Notes under the pieces: model-generated | What the model saw: only the letters and a program-made list of their open reading frames with translations | Told to the model about the DNA's origin: nothing | Databases searched by the model: none | Shown here: positions 9,737-20,073 of the stretch, piece by piece | Layout of the letters: each line of letters opens with the position of its first letter | How positions within the stretch are numbered: the first letter of the stretch is position 1 | Position numbers and translations under genes: made by a program | NCBI RefSeq assembly: GCF_008369935.1 | Contig: NZ_VTUZ01000031.1 | Coordinates: 1 to 64,000 of the forward strand | Length of the DNA stretch: 64,000 bases | Source of the DNA: Paraburkholderia panacisoli | Lineage (GTDB): Bacteria; Pseudomonadota; Gammaproteobacteria; Burkholderiales; Burkholderiaceae | Direction: 5' to 3'

Positions 9737-11149
9737 TCAACCCGATCCAACAGGCGGCGTCACAGCCGCCGCCGGCACGCGCCGCAAGCTCAGCCTATGA
9801 AACCGCAGCGTCATCAGAAGCGCGACGCTCGCGAGGCCGGCCGCGAGCCCCCACCACAAACCGCGCGCGCCGAGGCCAAAGTGAAACGCCAGCGTATAGC
9901 CGGTCGGAAAACCGATCACCCAATAACCGAACGCCGCGGCGATCATCGGCACCCGCGTGTCCTTCAGCCCGCGCAGGCAGCCCGAACCGACCGTCTGCAT
10001 GCCGTCGACGATCTGGAATATTGCCGCCACGCCCAGCAGCGAACTCGCCAGCGCGACGGTCGGCGCGTTGGCCGGGTCGTCGAGATGCAGATAGAGGCCG
10101 ACGATCCAGTGCGGCGCGGCAATCAGCACGATCCCCGACAGCGTCATGAAGCCGACGCCCAGCGCCAGCGCGACGAAGCCCGCATGGCGCGCGGCCAGCG
10201 GCTGCCCGGCGCCGGCCCAGAAGCCGACCCGGACGTTGGCCGCCTGGCCGATCGCGAGCGGCACCATGAAGGCCACCGACGCGACGTTCAGCGCGATCTG
10301 ATGCGCGGCCAGCTGCGACTCGCCGAGCAAGCCGACCATCAGGCCGGTGGCGAGAAAGAGCGTCGACTCGACGCCATAAGTGATCGCGACCGGCCAGCCG
10401 ATGCCGAACAGTTCGCCCATCAAAGGCACGTTCGGCCGCGTCGCGACGACGAAATGGCGGAAGCGCGGCCGCAGATGGAGCAGCGCCATCAGCACGAGCG
10501 CGGTCAACCAGACGGTGATCGAGGTCGCGGCCGCCGAGCCCAGAAAGCCGAGCCGCGGCAGCCCATAGGCGCCGTGGATCAGCCCGTAATTCAGGAACGC
10601 GTTGACGCCGACGCTTACGATCGACACCCACAGCAGGCGTCGCGCCGCGCCGATCGCCGGCAGGAACGAGCGCATCAGGCCGACGCCGATCAGGCTGGCG
10701 GGCGCGCCCCAGCGCAGCACCGCCGCGTATTCGCCGACGTTGTGCGCGAGTAGGCCCGGCTCGCCGAACGCGAGCAGGATCCGCGACGCGAACGACAGCA
10801 GGATGAACGCCGGCACCGACAGCAGCACCGACAGCACGAAACCGGTCCAGTAGATATGCGGCACGCGGCCATCGTCCTGCGCGCCGCGCGCGTGCGACAC
10901 GCTCACGCTGACGGAAGTCAGCACGCCCTGCAGCAGCGTCACCACGACGAAGAACAGGTTCGCGCCGAGCCCGCCGGCGGCGAGCGCATCGGGGCCGAGC
11001 GAGCCGAGCAGGATGGTGTCGGTGACGCTCATCGCCATTTGCGAGAGCTGCGCGATCGCGAGCGGCGCGGCGAGCCGGGCGGTGTCGGCCGCGTGGCGGG
11101 AGTAGGTCGGCGGCCGGGCGGCCACCCGGGTGAAGCCGGATTGAGTCAT
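9737..11149 (-). CDS. MATE-family multidrug/toxin exporter (NorM type)
   Basis: 470 residues with about 12 hydrophobic segments arranged as two six-helix halves, the usual size for MATE exporters, which expel cationic compounds in exchange for Na+ or H+. The start region IAQLSQMAMSVTDTILLG with following Leu/Gly-rich helix is typical of the NorM branch. The gene is monocistronic and runs into the heptamer array just after its stop. The transported compounds cannot be inferred. Confidence 0.92.
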   Translation of the reverse strand: MTQSGFTRVAARPPTYSRHAADTARLAAPLAIAQLSQMAMSVTDTILLGSLGPDALAAGGLGANLFFVVVTLLQGVLTSVSVSVSHARGAQDDGRVPHIYWTGFVLSVLLSVPAFILLSFASRILLAFGEPGLLAHNVGEYAAVLRWGAPASLIGVGLMRSFLPAIGAARRLLWVSIVSVGVNAFLNYGLIHGAYGLPRLGFLGSAAATSITVWLTALVLMALLHLRPRFRHFVVATRPNVPLMGELFGIGWPVAITYGVESTLFLATGLMVGLLGESQLAAHQIALNVASVAFMVPLAIGQAANVRVGFWAGAGQPLAARHAGFVALALGVGFMTLSGIVLIAAPHWIVGLYLHLDDPANAPTVALASSLLGVAAIFQIVDGMQTVGSGCLRGLKDTRVPMIAAAFGYWVIGFPTGYTLAFHFGLGARGLWWGLAAGLASVALLMTLRFHRLSLRRVPAAAVTPPVGSG

Positions 11150-11435
11150 GAAGCGCTTGACGGCGGAAGTGGCGGCAGTGTCACGGGGCAGGCGTGCGGC
11201 GCGCGTCGCTCGCTTCGCCCGCTGGCGGCGGCGCGTTGCAGCGGCCGCGCGTTCAGCTGTGGAGAAGGAAAGCGCGCTGCGTTCGCGAGCCGCTCGTGCT
11301 GGCCAAAGGGTTTGTCTGTCGAAACCAACAGCTTATTGCGTCGCCCCGGCGATGTCGATGGAAGACGCACGATTCTGGTGCGCCCGGTGCTGCGAATTTC
11401 CGGACTGCCGGTGGGGCGGGGCGGTGGACGCAGCC

Positions 11436-11657
11436 TCAGTGGGCCTCGTGGACCGCGATCCGCGTATCGCCGAGCAGCACGACCTGGCCCGCGCGGATTT
11501 TGCAGGTCTTACGAGTCTCGACCTGTCCGTCGACGGTTACGGCGCCGTCCGCGACCATCATTTTGGCCGAGCCGCCGCTGTCCGCGAGCCCCGTTATCTT
11601 CAGGAGATTGTGCAGTTCGACGTAGTCGCCGGTGAGCGTGAAATCGAGGTTGGGCAT
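11436..11657 (-). CDS. small S4-domain RNA-binding protein (YbcJ type)
   Basis: 73 residues that are essentially one S4 domain: LHNLLKITGLADSGGSAKMM, then VTVDGQVETRKTCKIRAGQ, the RNA-binding alpha-L fold of YbcJ-like proteins. The ATG at 11657 has a GAAGGTG site 8 bases upstream; an in-frame ATG at 11699 would add 14 residues without an obvious ribosome site. The protein acts in the cytoplasm, probably on rRNA or tRNA; the target is unknown. It lies alone between the MATE gene and two divergent secreted-protein genes. Confidence 0.9.
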   Translation of the reverse strand: MPNLDFTLTGDYVELHNLLKITGLADSGGSAKMMVADGAVTVDGQVETRKTCKIRAGQVVLLGDTRIAVHEAH

Positions 11658-11946
11658 GGCGTTTGCACCTTCAGGCAAAGGGTTCGCATCATAAGGCACA
11701 AGCTTGCCCTGGATGAAGCTCGCGGTGTGCGCGGCCCCCGCGCAAGCAAATGCAAGCAGTTGTTATCCGATTGTCGGAAAGTGAAACGTTGCGTAACACG
11801 GATCGTACATCGCAGAGTTCGCTCGTAAAGTGCGGAAACGTAGCAGAGATTGCTGGGTTTTCATCGAAACCCCCAGCGACCAGAAGACCGGGCGAGGTAG
11901 GCCGGACACGACGCCCGCGTTACGACAACCTTAGAGAGGATTAGCC

Positions 11947-12411
11947 ATGACCCAGATTCGTTCGCTCCTGATCGGTACCGCCCTCACGGCTTTTGCCGCC
12001 ACCGCCGCTGTGGCACAGACCGCGCAACCGGCAGCAGGGCTCGGTGGCCAGGCTCAGATGCAGACGCAAGGCGCCGATGTCGCGCCTGCCGCTCCCGCCG
12101 CGCAGGGCGTGCAGCCGGTGACGCCGGTGACGCCGGCGCCGACCCGCCTGACGGCGTCGGGTTCGACCGACCCGCTGGTGCAAAAGCGTGATGCCAACGC
12201 GAAGGCGAATGCGGAATATCGCGCGTCGAAGAAGGCGTCGAAGGCGGAAATGAAGGATCAGCAGAAGGCCGCCAAGACGCAGTACAACGAGCAGGTGCGC
12301 GACGCGAAGATCAATCAGAAGGCGGATAAGCAGGCCGCCAACAACGAAATGAAGATGAACATGGAAGGGCAGGCTGCGGCTCAGGCCGATGGCGCTGATG
12401 TGAAGCACTAA
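11947..12411 (+). CDS. secreted Ala/Lys-rich protein of unknown function
   Basis: 154 residues. A signal peptide (residues 1-23, cut after AVA) sends it to the periplasm or beyond. The middle is Ala/Pro/Thr-rich; from about residue 90 it is a charged Lys/Ala/Asp/Gln stretch that should be helical or disordered. There is a strong GAGAGGA ribosome site. I recognise no domain. The next gene, 131 bases downstream on the same strand, encodes a shorter protein of the same style, so the two are probably paralogues or partners. Confidence 0.75.
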   Translation: MTQIRSLLIGTALTAFAATAAVAQTAQPAAGLGGQAQMQTQGADVAPAAPAAQGVQPVTPVTPAPTRLTASGSTDPLVQKRDANAKANAEYRASKKASKAEMKDQQKAAKTQYNEQVRDAKINQKADKQAANNEMKMNMEGQAAAQADGADVKH

Positions 12412-12542
12412 ACCGGCGGCCACGCGGTGAAGCGTCGGGGTGGCGGGAGGCGTTCGCCGTCACGCCGTGCTTTCCTCTGGTCGGGATGCAACTGTCGGGC
12501 GGGGGGCGCAGCGCTTCGCACTACGTTTGAGGGAGGTGTCGG

Positions 12543-12806
12543 ATGAGTATCACCAGGTCCACGAAGAACCGGATTTATGCCGCGTTGATTGCGGGTTGTC
12601 TGTCGTCGGTCGCATTCGCGCAGGCGAGCGACCCGGCGGCGGCGCCCGTCACCCACGCTGACAAGAAGGCCGCGAAGGAGCAGTCGAAGGCGGACAAAAA
12701 GGCCGCGGTCGCGCAGGCCAAGGCGGACAAGACGAAAACCGACGCTCAGGCCGACGCCGACAAGGCCAATGCCGATGCCAATCTGAAGGACGCGAAGAAG
12801 CAGTAG
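12543..12806 (+). CDS. small secreted Lys/Ala/Asp-rich protein
   Basis: 87 residues. A signal peptide (1-26, cut after AFA) is followed by a mature part made almost only of Lys, Ala, Asp, Gln and Asn, with short repeats such as KADKKAA and DADKANADAN. A GGGAGGTG ribosome site sits just ahead of the ATG. The composition resembles the C-terminal half of the preceding protein. It is hydrophilic with no Cys or Trp, which suggests a disordered or helical periplasmic peptide. No function is known to me. An intrinsic terminator follows. Confidence 0.75.
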   Translation: MSITRSTKNRIYAALIAGCLSSVAFAQASDPAAAPVTHADKKAAKEQSKADKKAAVAQAKADKTKTDAQADADKANADANLKDAKKQ

Positions 12807-12868
12807 GTGTGCGCGCCGCAAGCTGGGAAGGTCGATGTCACGTCGTCCGCTTCGCTTGCGAAACAATG

Positions 12869-12912
12869 AACGGCCCGTGGCGCGAAAAGGCGCGCACGGG
12901 CCGTTTTCTTTC
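12869..12912 (+). terminator. intrinsic terminator after the secreted-protein pair
   Basis: Eleven-base perfect arms (12869-12879 and 12895-12905) enclose a 15-base GC-rich loop and are followed by a T-rich run. It ends the transcript of the two small secreted proteins and insulates the helicase gene. Confidence 0.8.
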
Positions 12913-13059
12913 CGGGTCTGTGCCTCCGCGTGAAGTCCGACCTCGCGTACTTTGCCGCGACTCGCGCGGGGCCTATCCCCGTCGAGCCATCGCAGTTACA
13001 AGCCGGTTCGGCTCCGCTCCCAGATAGTCGTCAAAAAAAGGGTCGCTTGTCGCCGATGG

Positions 13060-13075
13060 TTGTATGGATATACAG
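13060..13075 (+). promoter_or_regulatory. LexA-like SOS operator
   Basis: TTGTATGGATATACAG fits the CTGT-N8-ACAG pattern of beta/gammaproteobacterial LexA boxes with one change (T for the first C). A TTGTCG at 13047-13052 and TATACA at 13069-13074 spaced by 16 bases could be the promoter, so a bound repressor would cover the -10 box. It stands directly in front of a DNA helicase gene, which fits SOS control. Confidence 0.55.
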
Positions 13076-13076
13076 T

Positions 13077-15248
<2,172 letters not shown>

Positions 15249-15336
15249 AGCGCGAGGCGGGGGTTGGGGTATCGGGCGCAGGCGAAGTATGGCGTAAGCG
15301 CTTGCGTCGCAGAACCGGGGCGAGTTCTTTGGGCCG

Positions 15337-15392
15337 CGGAACCGCAGAACCGCAGAACCGCAGAACCGCAGAACCGCAGAACCGCAGAACCG
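15337..15392. repeat. octanucleotide tandem repeat (CAGAACCG)7
   Basis: Six perfect copies plus one with a single mismatch at the left end, in the 193-bp gap between the convergent helicase gene and the unknown gene at 15442. It is non-coding on both strands as far as I can see and likely to vary in copy number between strains. Confidence 0.93.
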
Positions 15393-15441
15393 CAACGCTG
15401 TAGCCCAGCCGATGTCCGCTGCCGCCCCCCCAAGCTCGAAC

Positions 15442-16212
15442 TCAGCGCGACTGTCGTTGCTGCTGTTGCTGCGGCACGGGACGCGGCGGCACGAAGAAGT
15501 TGCGCAGCCACGCCGCGAGGCGTGAAAACACGTCATACGGCTCTTCGACGAAAATCTCCGGCTTGAGCAGGCGTAGATACTCCATGATCTGCTGCGCTTC
15601 CTGCTTCTGGAACGAGCCATGCGAGATGCCCAGCCGCAGCAGCCCGCGCAGTTCGCCGAGCTTCTCGCGCGCGGTGCTGCCCACGTTCGTCTCGCACGCC
15701 ACTTTGGCCTCATAGACCCGCTGACGCAACGATTCCACCAGCCGCCATGCGGGCGTCTGCATGACTTCCTCGAGTGCCTGGATGTCCTGCGCCGCGCTTT
15801 TGATCTGCGCGGCGAGCGGGTCCACCAGCGCTGCATCGCCTTCCGCTTCCTTGACGATCGCCGCCGCCCAGTCGCGGCATTGCTTGGCCAACTCGTCCGG
15901 CGTCCATTCCGAGCGCGCTGCAAAGCCGAAACCGAACTCGCCCGCCTGCCGCATCAGAATTGCGACGACATCCGGGAATTCCTTGTCGAGCGTGCGCTTG
16001 GCCCATGCGTACTGGCCGCCCTGCAGCATCCGTTGGACCGCGTGTTCGGTCAGCGGCACCATGTTGTCGAGCAGCTTGGCGCGCAAGAAGTCCTCAAACG
16101 ACGGCGTCGCGAACTGCGGGTCGAGCTTCAGCGAAACCCGCAGAAAAGCGTCGAAGTCCTTGCGCAGCGACGCAAGGGTCTCGTCCTTGAGCTTGAGGGT
16201 GATTTGACCCAT
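15442..16212 (-). CDS. conserved-type cytoplasmic protein of unknown function
   Basis: 256 residues, mostly charged amphipathic helix with no signal peptide, no membrane segment and no motif I recognise. Residues about 95-200 (rich in Ala, Glu, Gln, Lys) could form a coiled coil; the last 15 residues are a Pro/Gln/Arg tail. Codon use is like that of the neighbours, so it is a real gene. It stands alone on the minus strand. Its nearest neighbour, the helicase gene, converges on it, which gives no functional hint. Confidence 0.8.
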   Translation of the reverse strand: MGQITLKLKDETLASLRKDFDAFLRVSLKLDPQFATPSFEDFLRAKLLDNMVPLTEHAVQRMLQGGQYAWAKRTLDKEFPDVVAILMRQAGEFGFGFAARSEWTPDELAKQCRDWAAAIVKEAEGDAALVDPLAAQIKSAAQDIQALEEVMQTPAWRLVESLRQRVYEAKVACETNVGSTAREKLGELRGLLRLGISHGSFQKQEAQQIMEYLRLLKPEIFVEEPYDVFSRLAAWLRNFFVPPRPVPQQQQQRQSR

Positions 16213-16627
16213 GTGTTATCCCGTTTGGTCCTGCCGCACGGCCTCGTCACGTCGTCCGGCCGCGCGGACTTTGGGCGACGCGACGCCAGATGCCGACGCG
16301 GTTGATTCCTGCCTGTTGCCGCGTAACCAGCGGGATGAATCCCGATGCGCGGACCTCGACTTCTTATCGGCGGATTGGACGGAAACTTGAGGGGGTGCGG
16401 GTGGTGGCGGGGCGCATTAGAGGGATGCGTCGTTAGCTGGATGGGTCGCTTGCCGCGTGTCGCGGGTCACGCAAGCCGGCCGATGTGGGTGTTGAGGCCG
16501 TGCGGGCGGCGGGCGAAGGCTTTGGAGGGAGGGGAGGCGCCGCGAACTGGGTGCGTCGCTGTCGTGCGTAGCATGTGACGCGGGGTGGACGGCACATGTG
16601 TCGACGCCGCCGCGCGGCGGCACGTAC
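16213..16627. other. 415-bp gap without a gene
   Basis: The gap lies between the start of the unknown gene (16212) and the stop of azlD (16628). It must hold the promoter of the unknown gene. Short open frames exist on both strands, but none has a ribosome site or recognisable product. I see no RNA gene or repeat here. Confidence 0.5.
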
Positions 16628-16951
16628 CTAATTGAGCACGACGCATTGCCAGACAAAGAACACTGTCAGGCCGACCGCGATGGTCAGCAGTGGCCGCCGC
16701 GTCAGCGCGCTGACGACGACAGCGGCCAGCGCGCCGACCAGCTGCGGATTGCGCCAGCTCAGTTCGGCATGGGTGCCGTGCGGCGAAACCGCCATCGGCA
16801 CGATGAGCGCCGTCAGCACGGTAACCGGCACGAAACCCAAGGCCGTGCGCACCAGTGGCGAAAACACCAGCCGGTCGCCGAGCACGAACACGGCCGCGCG
16901 GATCACCCACGTGATGACCGCCATGCCGAGGATCAGAACGACGTAGTTCAT
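16628..16951 (-). CDS. azlD: AzlD-family branched-chain amino acid export subunit
   Basis: 107 residues with four hydrophobic helices, the usual size for AzlD. The early VITWVIRAAVFVLGDR segment followed by a VPVTVLTALIVP helix is typical. AzlD pairs with AzlC in the inner membrane to export branched-chain amino acids or analogues. Its ATG overlaps the azlC stop by 4 bases, so translation is coupled. Confidence 0.9.
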   Translation of the reverse strand: MNYVVLILGMAVITWVIRAAVFVLGDRLVFSPLVRTALGFVPVTVLTALIVPMAVSPHGTHAELSWRNPQLVGALAAVVVSALTRRPLLTIAVGLTVFFVWQCVVLN

Positions 16952-17709
16952 CGGGCGGCCTCCACGGTTTCGCGCGAGCCGCGCAGGTTGGGGCGCGACA
17001 TCGACAGCAGCACGCCGACCGCCACGCCCGCGAACACCGCGCCGAGCAAGCCCAACTTGTACGGCCACGCCTGCCAGAAAAAGGCCAGCGTGCCCGCGGT
17101 CGCGGCGGCCGCGATGTAGCGCACCGCGACGAGTTGCGGTACGACGATCGCGATGAAGGTGGCGACCATCGCGAAATCGAGCCCGAGCGATTGAAGGCCG
17201 GGGAAGGCCGCGCCGAACAGCAGGCCGGCGATGGTCCACAGCTGCCAGTTCAGGTACATCGCGAGACCCGCACCGAAGAAATAGTGTGGACCGACCGTGC
17301 CGGGTTCGCGATGCCGGTAGTGTTCCCACGCGACCGCGAAGACCTCGTCGGTGAGCAGCGCGCCGAGCGCCCAGCGCCAGCGGGCCGGCAGATGCGCGAC
17401 GTAGGGCGCGAGCGTCGCGCTATACAGCACGTGACGCAGATTGACGACGAGCGTGGTGGCCCAGACCACGGCGAAACTCGCGTGGCCGGCTATCAGGCCG
17501 AGCGCGATGAATTGCGCGGAGCCGGCGAACACGACGAGCGACATCAACTGGCCGTGCCACAGATGCAGCGGGCCGGATGCGACGAGCGTGCCGAAAATGA
17601 CGCCGAACGGCGCGGCGCCGACCATCATCGGGATGATGTCGCGTGCGCCGGCCGTGAATTCCTTGATGTGGCCTGTGCTGACGGGCTGGCCTTGGGGTGA
17701 GTGGGTCAA
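16948..17709 (-). CDS. azlC: AzlC-family branched-chain amino acid exporter
   Basis: 253 residues from a TTG start at 17709, chosen because a perfect AAGGAGG site lies 5 bases upstream; the frame stays open for 150 more codons of low-complexity sequence that is not protein-like. The IIPMMVGAAPFGVIFGTLV and FAGSAQFIALGLI helices are family hallmarks. The partner azlD overlaps its end. An AraC regulator lies upstream on the same strand and may control the pair. Confidence 0.92.
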   Translation of the reverse strand: MTHSPQGQPVSTGHIKEFTAGARDIIPMMVGAAPFGVIFGTLVASGPLHLWHGQLMSLVVFAGSAQFIALGLIAGHASFAVVWATTLVVNLRHVLYSATLAPYVAHLPARWRWALGALLTDEVFAVAWEHYRHREPGTVGPHYFFGAGLAMYLNWQLWTIAGLLFGAAFPGLQSLGLDFAMVATFIAIVVPQLVAVRYIAAAATAGTLAFFWQAWPYKLGLLGAVFAGVAVGVLLSMSRPNLRGSRETVEAAR

Positions 17710-17819
17710 TCCTGCCTCCTTGATTTGGCAAGGATAGCCAAGGGGGGTAGGGCGGGCTTGTACGTTCTTGCGCTGAATGGGCGTGCGCGCGCGGTTCGGG
17801 GTGATGGTAGCGATGGGCG

Positions 17820-18015
17820 GCGGTGGCGAGGAATGGTGGAAGTGCGGCAAGCGGAGTGCGAGGGGCACGGGACGGGGGAAGAGGCAGGATGGGAGGCGAG
17901 AGGATGAGAGGCGAGGGAGCGAAGGCGAGGGAGCGAAGGCGAGGGGCGCAGGGCGGAGGAGCGGAGGCGAAGGGCGGGGACAAGCGGCAAGAGGGCAAGA
18001 GGGCAAGGGGCAAAA
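17820..18015. repeat. purine-rich tract with short tandem repeats
   Basis: This lies within the 361-bp gap between the stop of the AraC gene (18071) and the start of azlC (17709). The plus strand is almost all G and A here. It holds two tandem copies of a 14-mer (17911-17938) and three of the octamer GGCAAGAG (17986-18009, last copy imperfect). I see no gene in the gap. Sequence of this kind can form triplex or R-loop structures. Confidence 0.8.
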
Positions 18016-18070
18016 GCGCCGAAGCCAGCCCGCAACGCGTAGCGCCCCGCCCCCACGCTTCAACGCCGCC

Positions 18071-18901
18071 TCAAACCCCCTGCCACCGACCAGGCGGCAC
18101 CCCGAACATGCGCCGGAAATGCCGCGTGAAATGGCTCTGATCGGTGAAGCCGCTAGCCGCGGCGACATCCGTTACCGAAACCCCCGCGCGCAATGGCGCC
18201 AGCGCGCGTTGCAAACGCACCTGATTGCGCCACGCGTGAGGCGGCAAGCCGGTCGCGCGGGTGAAAAGGCGCGCCGCGTGAAACGGCGACAACCCCGCTG
18301 TCCGCGCCACCTCCGCAAGCGTAACCGGCTCGACGAGATCGCCAGTCAGACGCTCCTGCATGATCGCGACGCGAGCATCATCGGCGGCGATATGCATGGC
18401 CGCCGGTTGTGTGCGCGAGTAGCGGACCAGCAGCGTGGACAGCGCGTCGAGCATCGCGGCTTCGGCGGCAAGCGCATCGTCGCCCGTCTCCAGCAGTCGA
18501 TGCGCGCACGCGAGCCGCATTGCCAGATCGGGGTCGCGAATCACACCGGGCGCAAACCACGGCTGCGCCTGCGGCTTGCCGCCGACTTCATTGGCGAGGT
18601 CGTGGATGAAATCCACCGGCGCATACAGCACGCGATACCGCCAGCCCGCCTCGACCGCCTTCGAGCCCGTGTGCAGTTCGCCGGGATTGATGATCGGCAC
18701 GCTGCCGGCCTCGGCGACATAGTCGGAACCGCGATATCGATAACCCTCCGCACCCGCGACGATCACCGGGATCGTGTATGCATCGTGCCAATGCGGCGTG
18801 AATTCGTGATCGTGATATTCGGCCGTGAGCAGGTCGGCGCCGGGCAGAAGCGGCGTGCGCCAGTAGCGGGCGGAATCTCGGAAACGATGGGCGGCTGTCA
18901 T
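18071..18901 (-). CDS. AraC-family transcriptional regulator
   Basis: 276 residues. The N-terminal half is a cupin-like sensor (HWHDAYTIPVI, then PGELHTG), and the C-terminal 100 residues hold two helix-turn-helix units, the first at TLAEVARTAGLSPFHAARLF and the second at VTDVAAASGFTDQSHFTRHF, with the usual FRRMFGVPPGRW ending. It lies upstream of azlC on the same strand, 361 bases away; AraC regulators next to azlCD usually control the exporter. The effector is likely an amino acid or analogue, which is inference. Confidence 0.92.
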   Translation of the reverse strand: MTAAHRFRDSARYWRTPLLPGADLLTAEYHDHEFTPHWHDAYTIPVIVAGAEGYRYRGSDYVAEAGSVPIINPGELHTGSKAVEAGWRYRVLYAPVDFIHDLANEVGGKPQAQPWFAPGVIRDPDLAMRLACAHRLLETGDDALAAEAAMLDALSTLLVRYSRTQPAAMHIAADDARVAIMQERLTGDLVEPVTLAEVARTAGLSPFHAARLFTRATGLPPHAWRNQVRLQRALAPLRAGVSVTDVAAASGFTDQSHFTRHFRRMFGVPPGRWQGV

Positions 18902-19000
18902 GATGAAGGTCCGGCTGGACCGGTCAGTGTAGCGCGTCGCGAGCGCTCGCGGCGTGGGCCATTTGCTTGCGCCGCGAGGCGTCTCGCCGTAAGCCGGCGC

Positions 19001-19477
19001 TTACTTGACGGGGATCGTTGTGCCGGACGGCATCGGCACGGCGCTCACGCTGTTTTTCGCGCTGCCGCTGACGACCCGGTCGCTATAGGTGAGGTACACG
19101 AGCGTGTTGCGCTTCGCGTCGACCACACGCACCACATGCAGCGACTTGAAGATCAGCGACATGCTCACGGAGAACACGTCGTCTTGCTGCTTCACCGGGC
19201 CGGTGAAATGAATCGCACCGACCTGGCGGCATGCGATTGACGCCTCGGTCGGATCTTCAGCAATCCCGAGCGTGCCCTTGACGCCGCCGGTGCGCGCGCG
19301 CGACACATAGCAGGTCACGCCTTGAACGATCGGATCGTCATAAGCCTCGACGACCACCCGGTCGGAGCCTGTGATGTGGAAGTTGGTATTGACGCTGGCG
19401 ACTTCTTCGCTGTGTGCTGAAGACAGTAGCATGGCGGTGGCGGCTGCAAGCGCGATGCGCAATGAGATGGGTTTCAT
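19001..19477 (-). CDS. creA: CreA family periplasmic protein
   Basis: 158 residues with a signal peptide (about 1-22, cut after AHS). The core TGSDRVVVEAYDDPIVQGVTC and the RARTGG-KGTLGIAEDPTEASIACRQVG region are the CreA hallmarks, with two Cys that could form a disulphide in the periplasm. CreA is a small exported protein of unknown function. The ATG at 19477 begins the signal peptide; an in-frame ATG at 19549 would add 24 residues before it, so I rejected it. Confidence 0.93.
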   Translation of the reverse strand: MKPISLRIALAAATAMLLSSAHSEEVASVNTNFHITGSDRVVVEAYDDPIVQGVTCYVSRARTGGVKGTLGIAEDPTEASIACRQVGAIHFTGPVKQQDDVFSVSMSLIFKSLHVVRVVDAKRNTLVYLTYSDRVVSGSAKNSVSAVPMPSGTTIPVK

Positions 19478-19702
19478 GGATTGCCTGCCGAGGTGAGCGC
19501 CTGGGTTGGGCGCGAGACGCGCCGGGATACCGCCATCGTATAACGGCATGCTCCGAAGAGGGTCGGGGCCTATGAGCCAGATGACGCACGCTGGCTCGCG
19601 GCCGGCTCATCAACAAGTTAGCGGGCGGCAAAAACGTCAGCGGCGAGCGAGTCACGCCGCGATCCGCCATCGAGAAATACGTGACGCGCAAAACTGACCG
19701 TG

Positions 19703-19735
19703 CAAAACAAAAGGCCCGCACGGATGCGGGCCTTT
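19703..19735 (-). terminator. terminator of tRNA-Asn copy 1
   Basis: Eleven-base arms (19710-19720 and 19725-19735) with a 4-base loop; read on the minus strand the stem is followed by TTGTTTTG. It sits just past the 3' end of the tRNA at 19744. Confidence 0.8.
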
Positions 19736-19743
19736 CAAAATTT

Positions 19744-19819
19744 TGGCTCCTCGACCTGGGCTCGAACCAGGGACCTACGGATTAACAGTCCGGCGCTCTA
19801 CCGACTGAGCTATCGAGGA
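19744..19819 (-). tRNA. tRNA-Asn (anticodon GTT), copy 1
   Basis: 76 nucleotides on the minus strand with encoded CCA. The acceptor stem TCCTCGA pairs with TCGAGGA; the anticodon loop CTGTTAA gives GTT, which reads Asn codons AAC/AAU; the GGTTCGAGCC T-arm is normal. It is identical to the second copy 138 bases away. Confidence 0.97.
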
Positions 19820-19843
19820 ACAGCAGTACAACTTGATCTACAT

Positions 19844-19872
19844 AAAAAAACCCGTCTTGGTTAACGGGCTTT
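19844..19872 (-). terminator. terminator between the two tRNA-Asn genes
   Basis: On the minus strand a short stem (CCCGT pairs with ACGGG, extended by a wobble and an A-T pair) is followed by seven T. It would end transcription of the upstream copy at 19882-19957, so each tRNA is probably its own unit. Confidence 0.75.
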
Positions 19873-19881
19873 TGCAATTCT

Positions 19882-19957
19882 TGGCTCCTCGACCTGGGCT
19901 CGAACCAGGGACCTACGGATTAACAGTCCGGCGCTCTACCGACTGAGCTATCGAGGA
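19882..19957 (-). tRNA. tRNA-Asn (anticodon GTT), copy 2
   Basis: Same 76-nucleotide sequence as the copy at 19744, with encoded CCA and anticodon GTT. It lies upstream in the direction of transcription and has its own terminator at 19844-19872. The spacer contains no other tRNA. Confidence 0.97.
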
Positions 19958-20073
19958 ACAGAACAACAACAGCAGAGAAGCGAAATTGTAGGGGCAGCTT
20001 TTGCACCTGTCAATACCCTGCGTTCATCTCTATTTTGTCGGATTGCCGCGGGGCGTGCGACAGGCGGTTGCGC

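Noticed and set aside
9529..9750. Short minus-strand frames across the heptamer array
   Set aside because: They translate the repeat into Phe/Ala/Val/Cys units with no ribosome site.
15337..15392. Possible CRISPR array
   Set aside because: The units are 8 bases with no spacers; this is a simple tandem repeat.
16948..18168. A longer azlC product starting near 18168
   Set aside because: The extra 150 codons lie in the purine-rich tract and inside the AraC gene and have no domain; the TTG at 17709 has a perfect ribosome site.
19744..19957. tRNA duplicates as att sites of an integrated element
   Set aside because: Only 62 bases lie between the copies, and no integrase or foreign gene is near.
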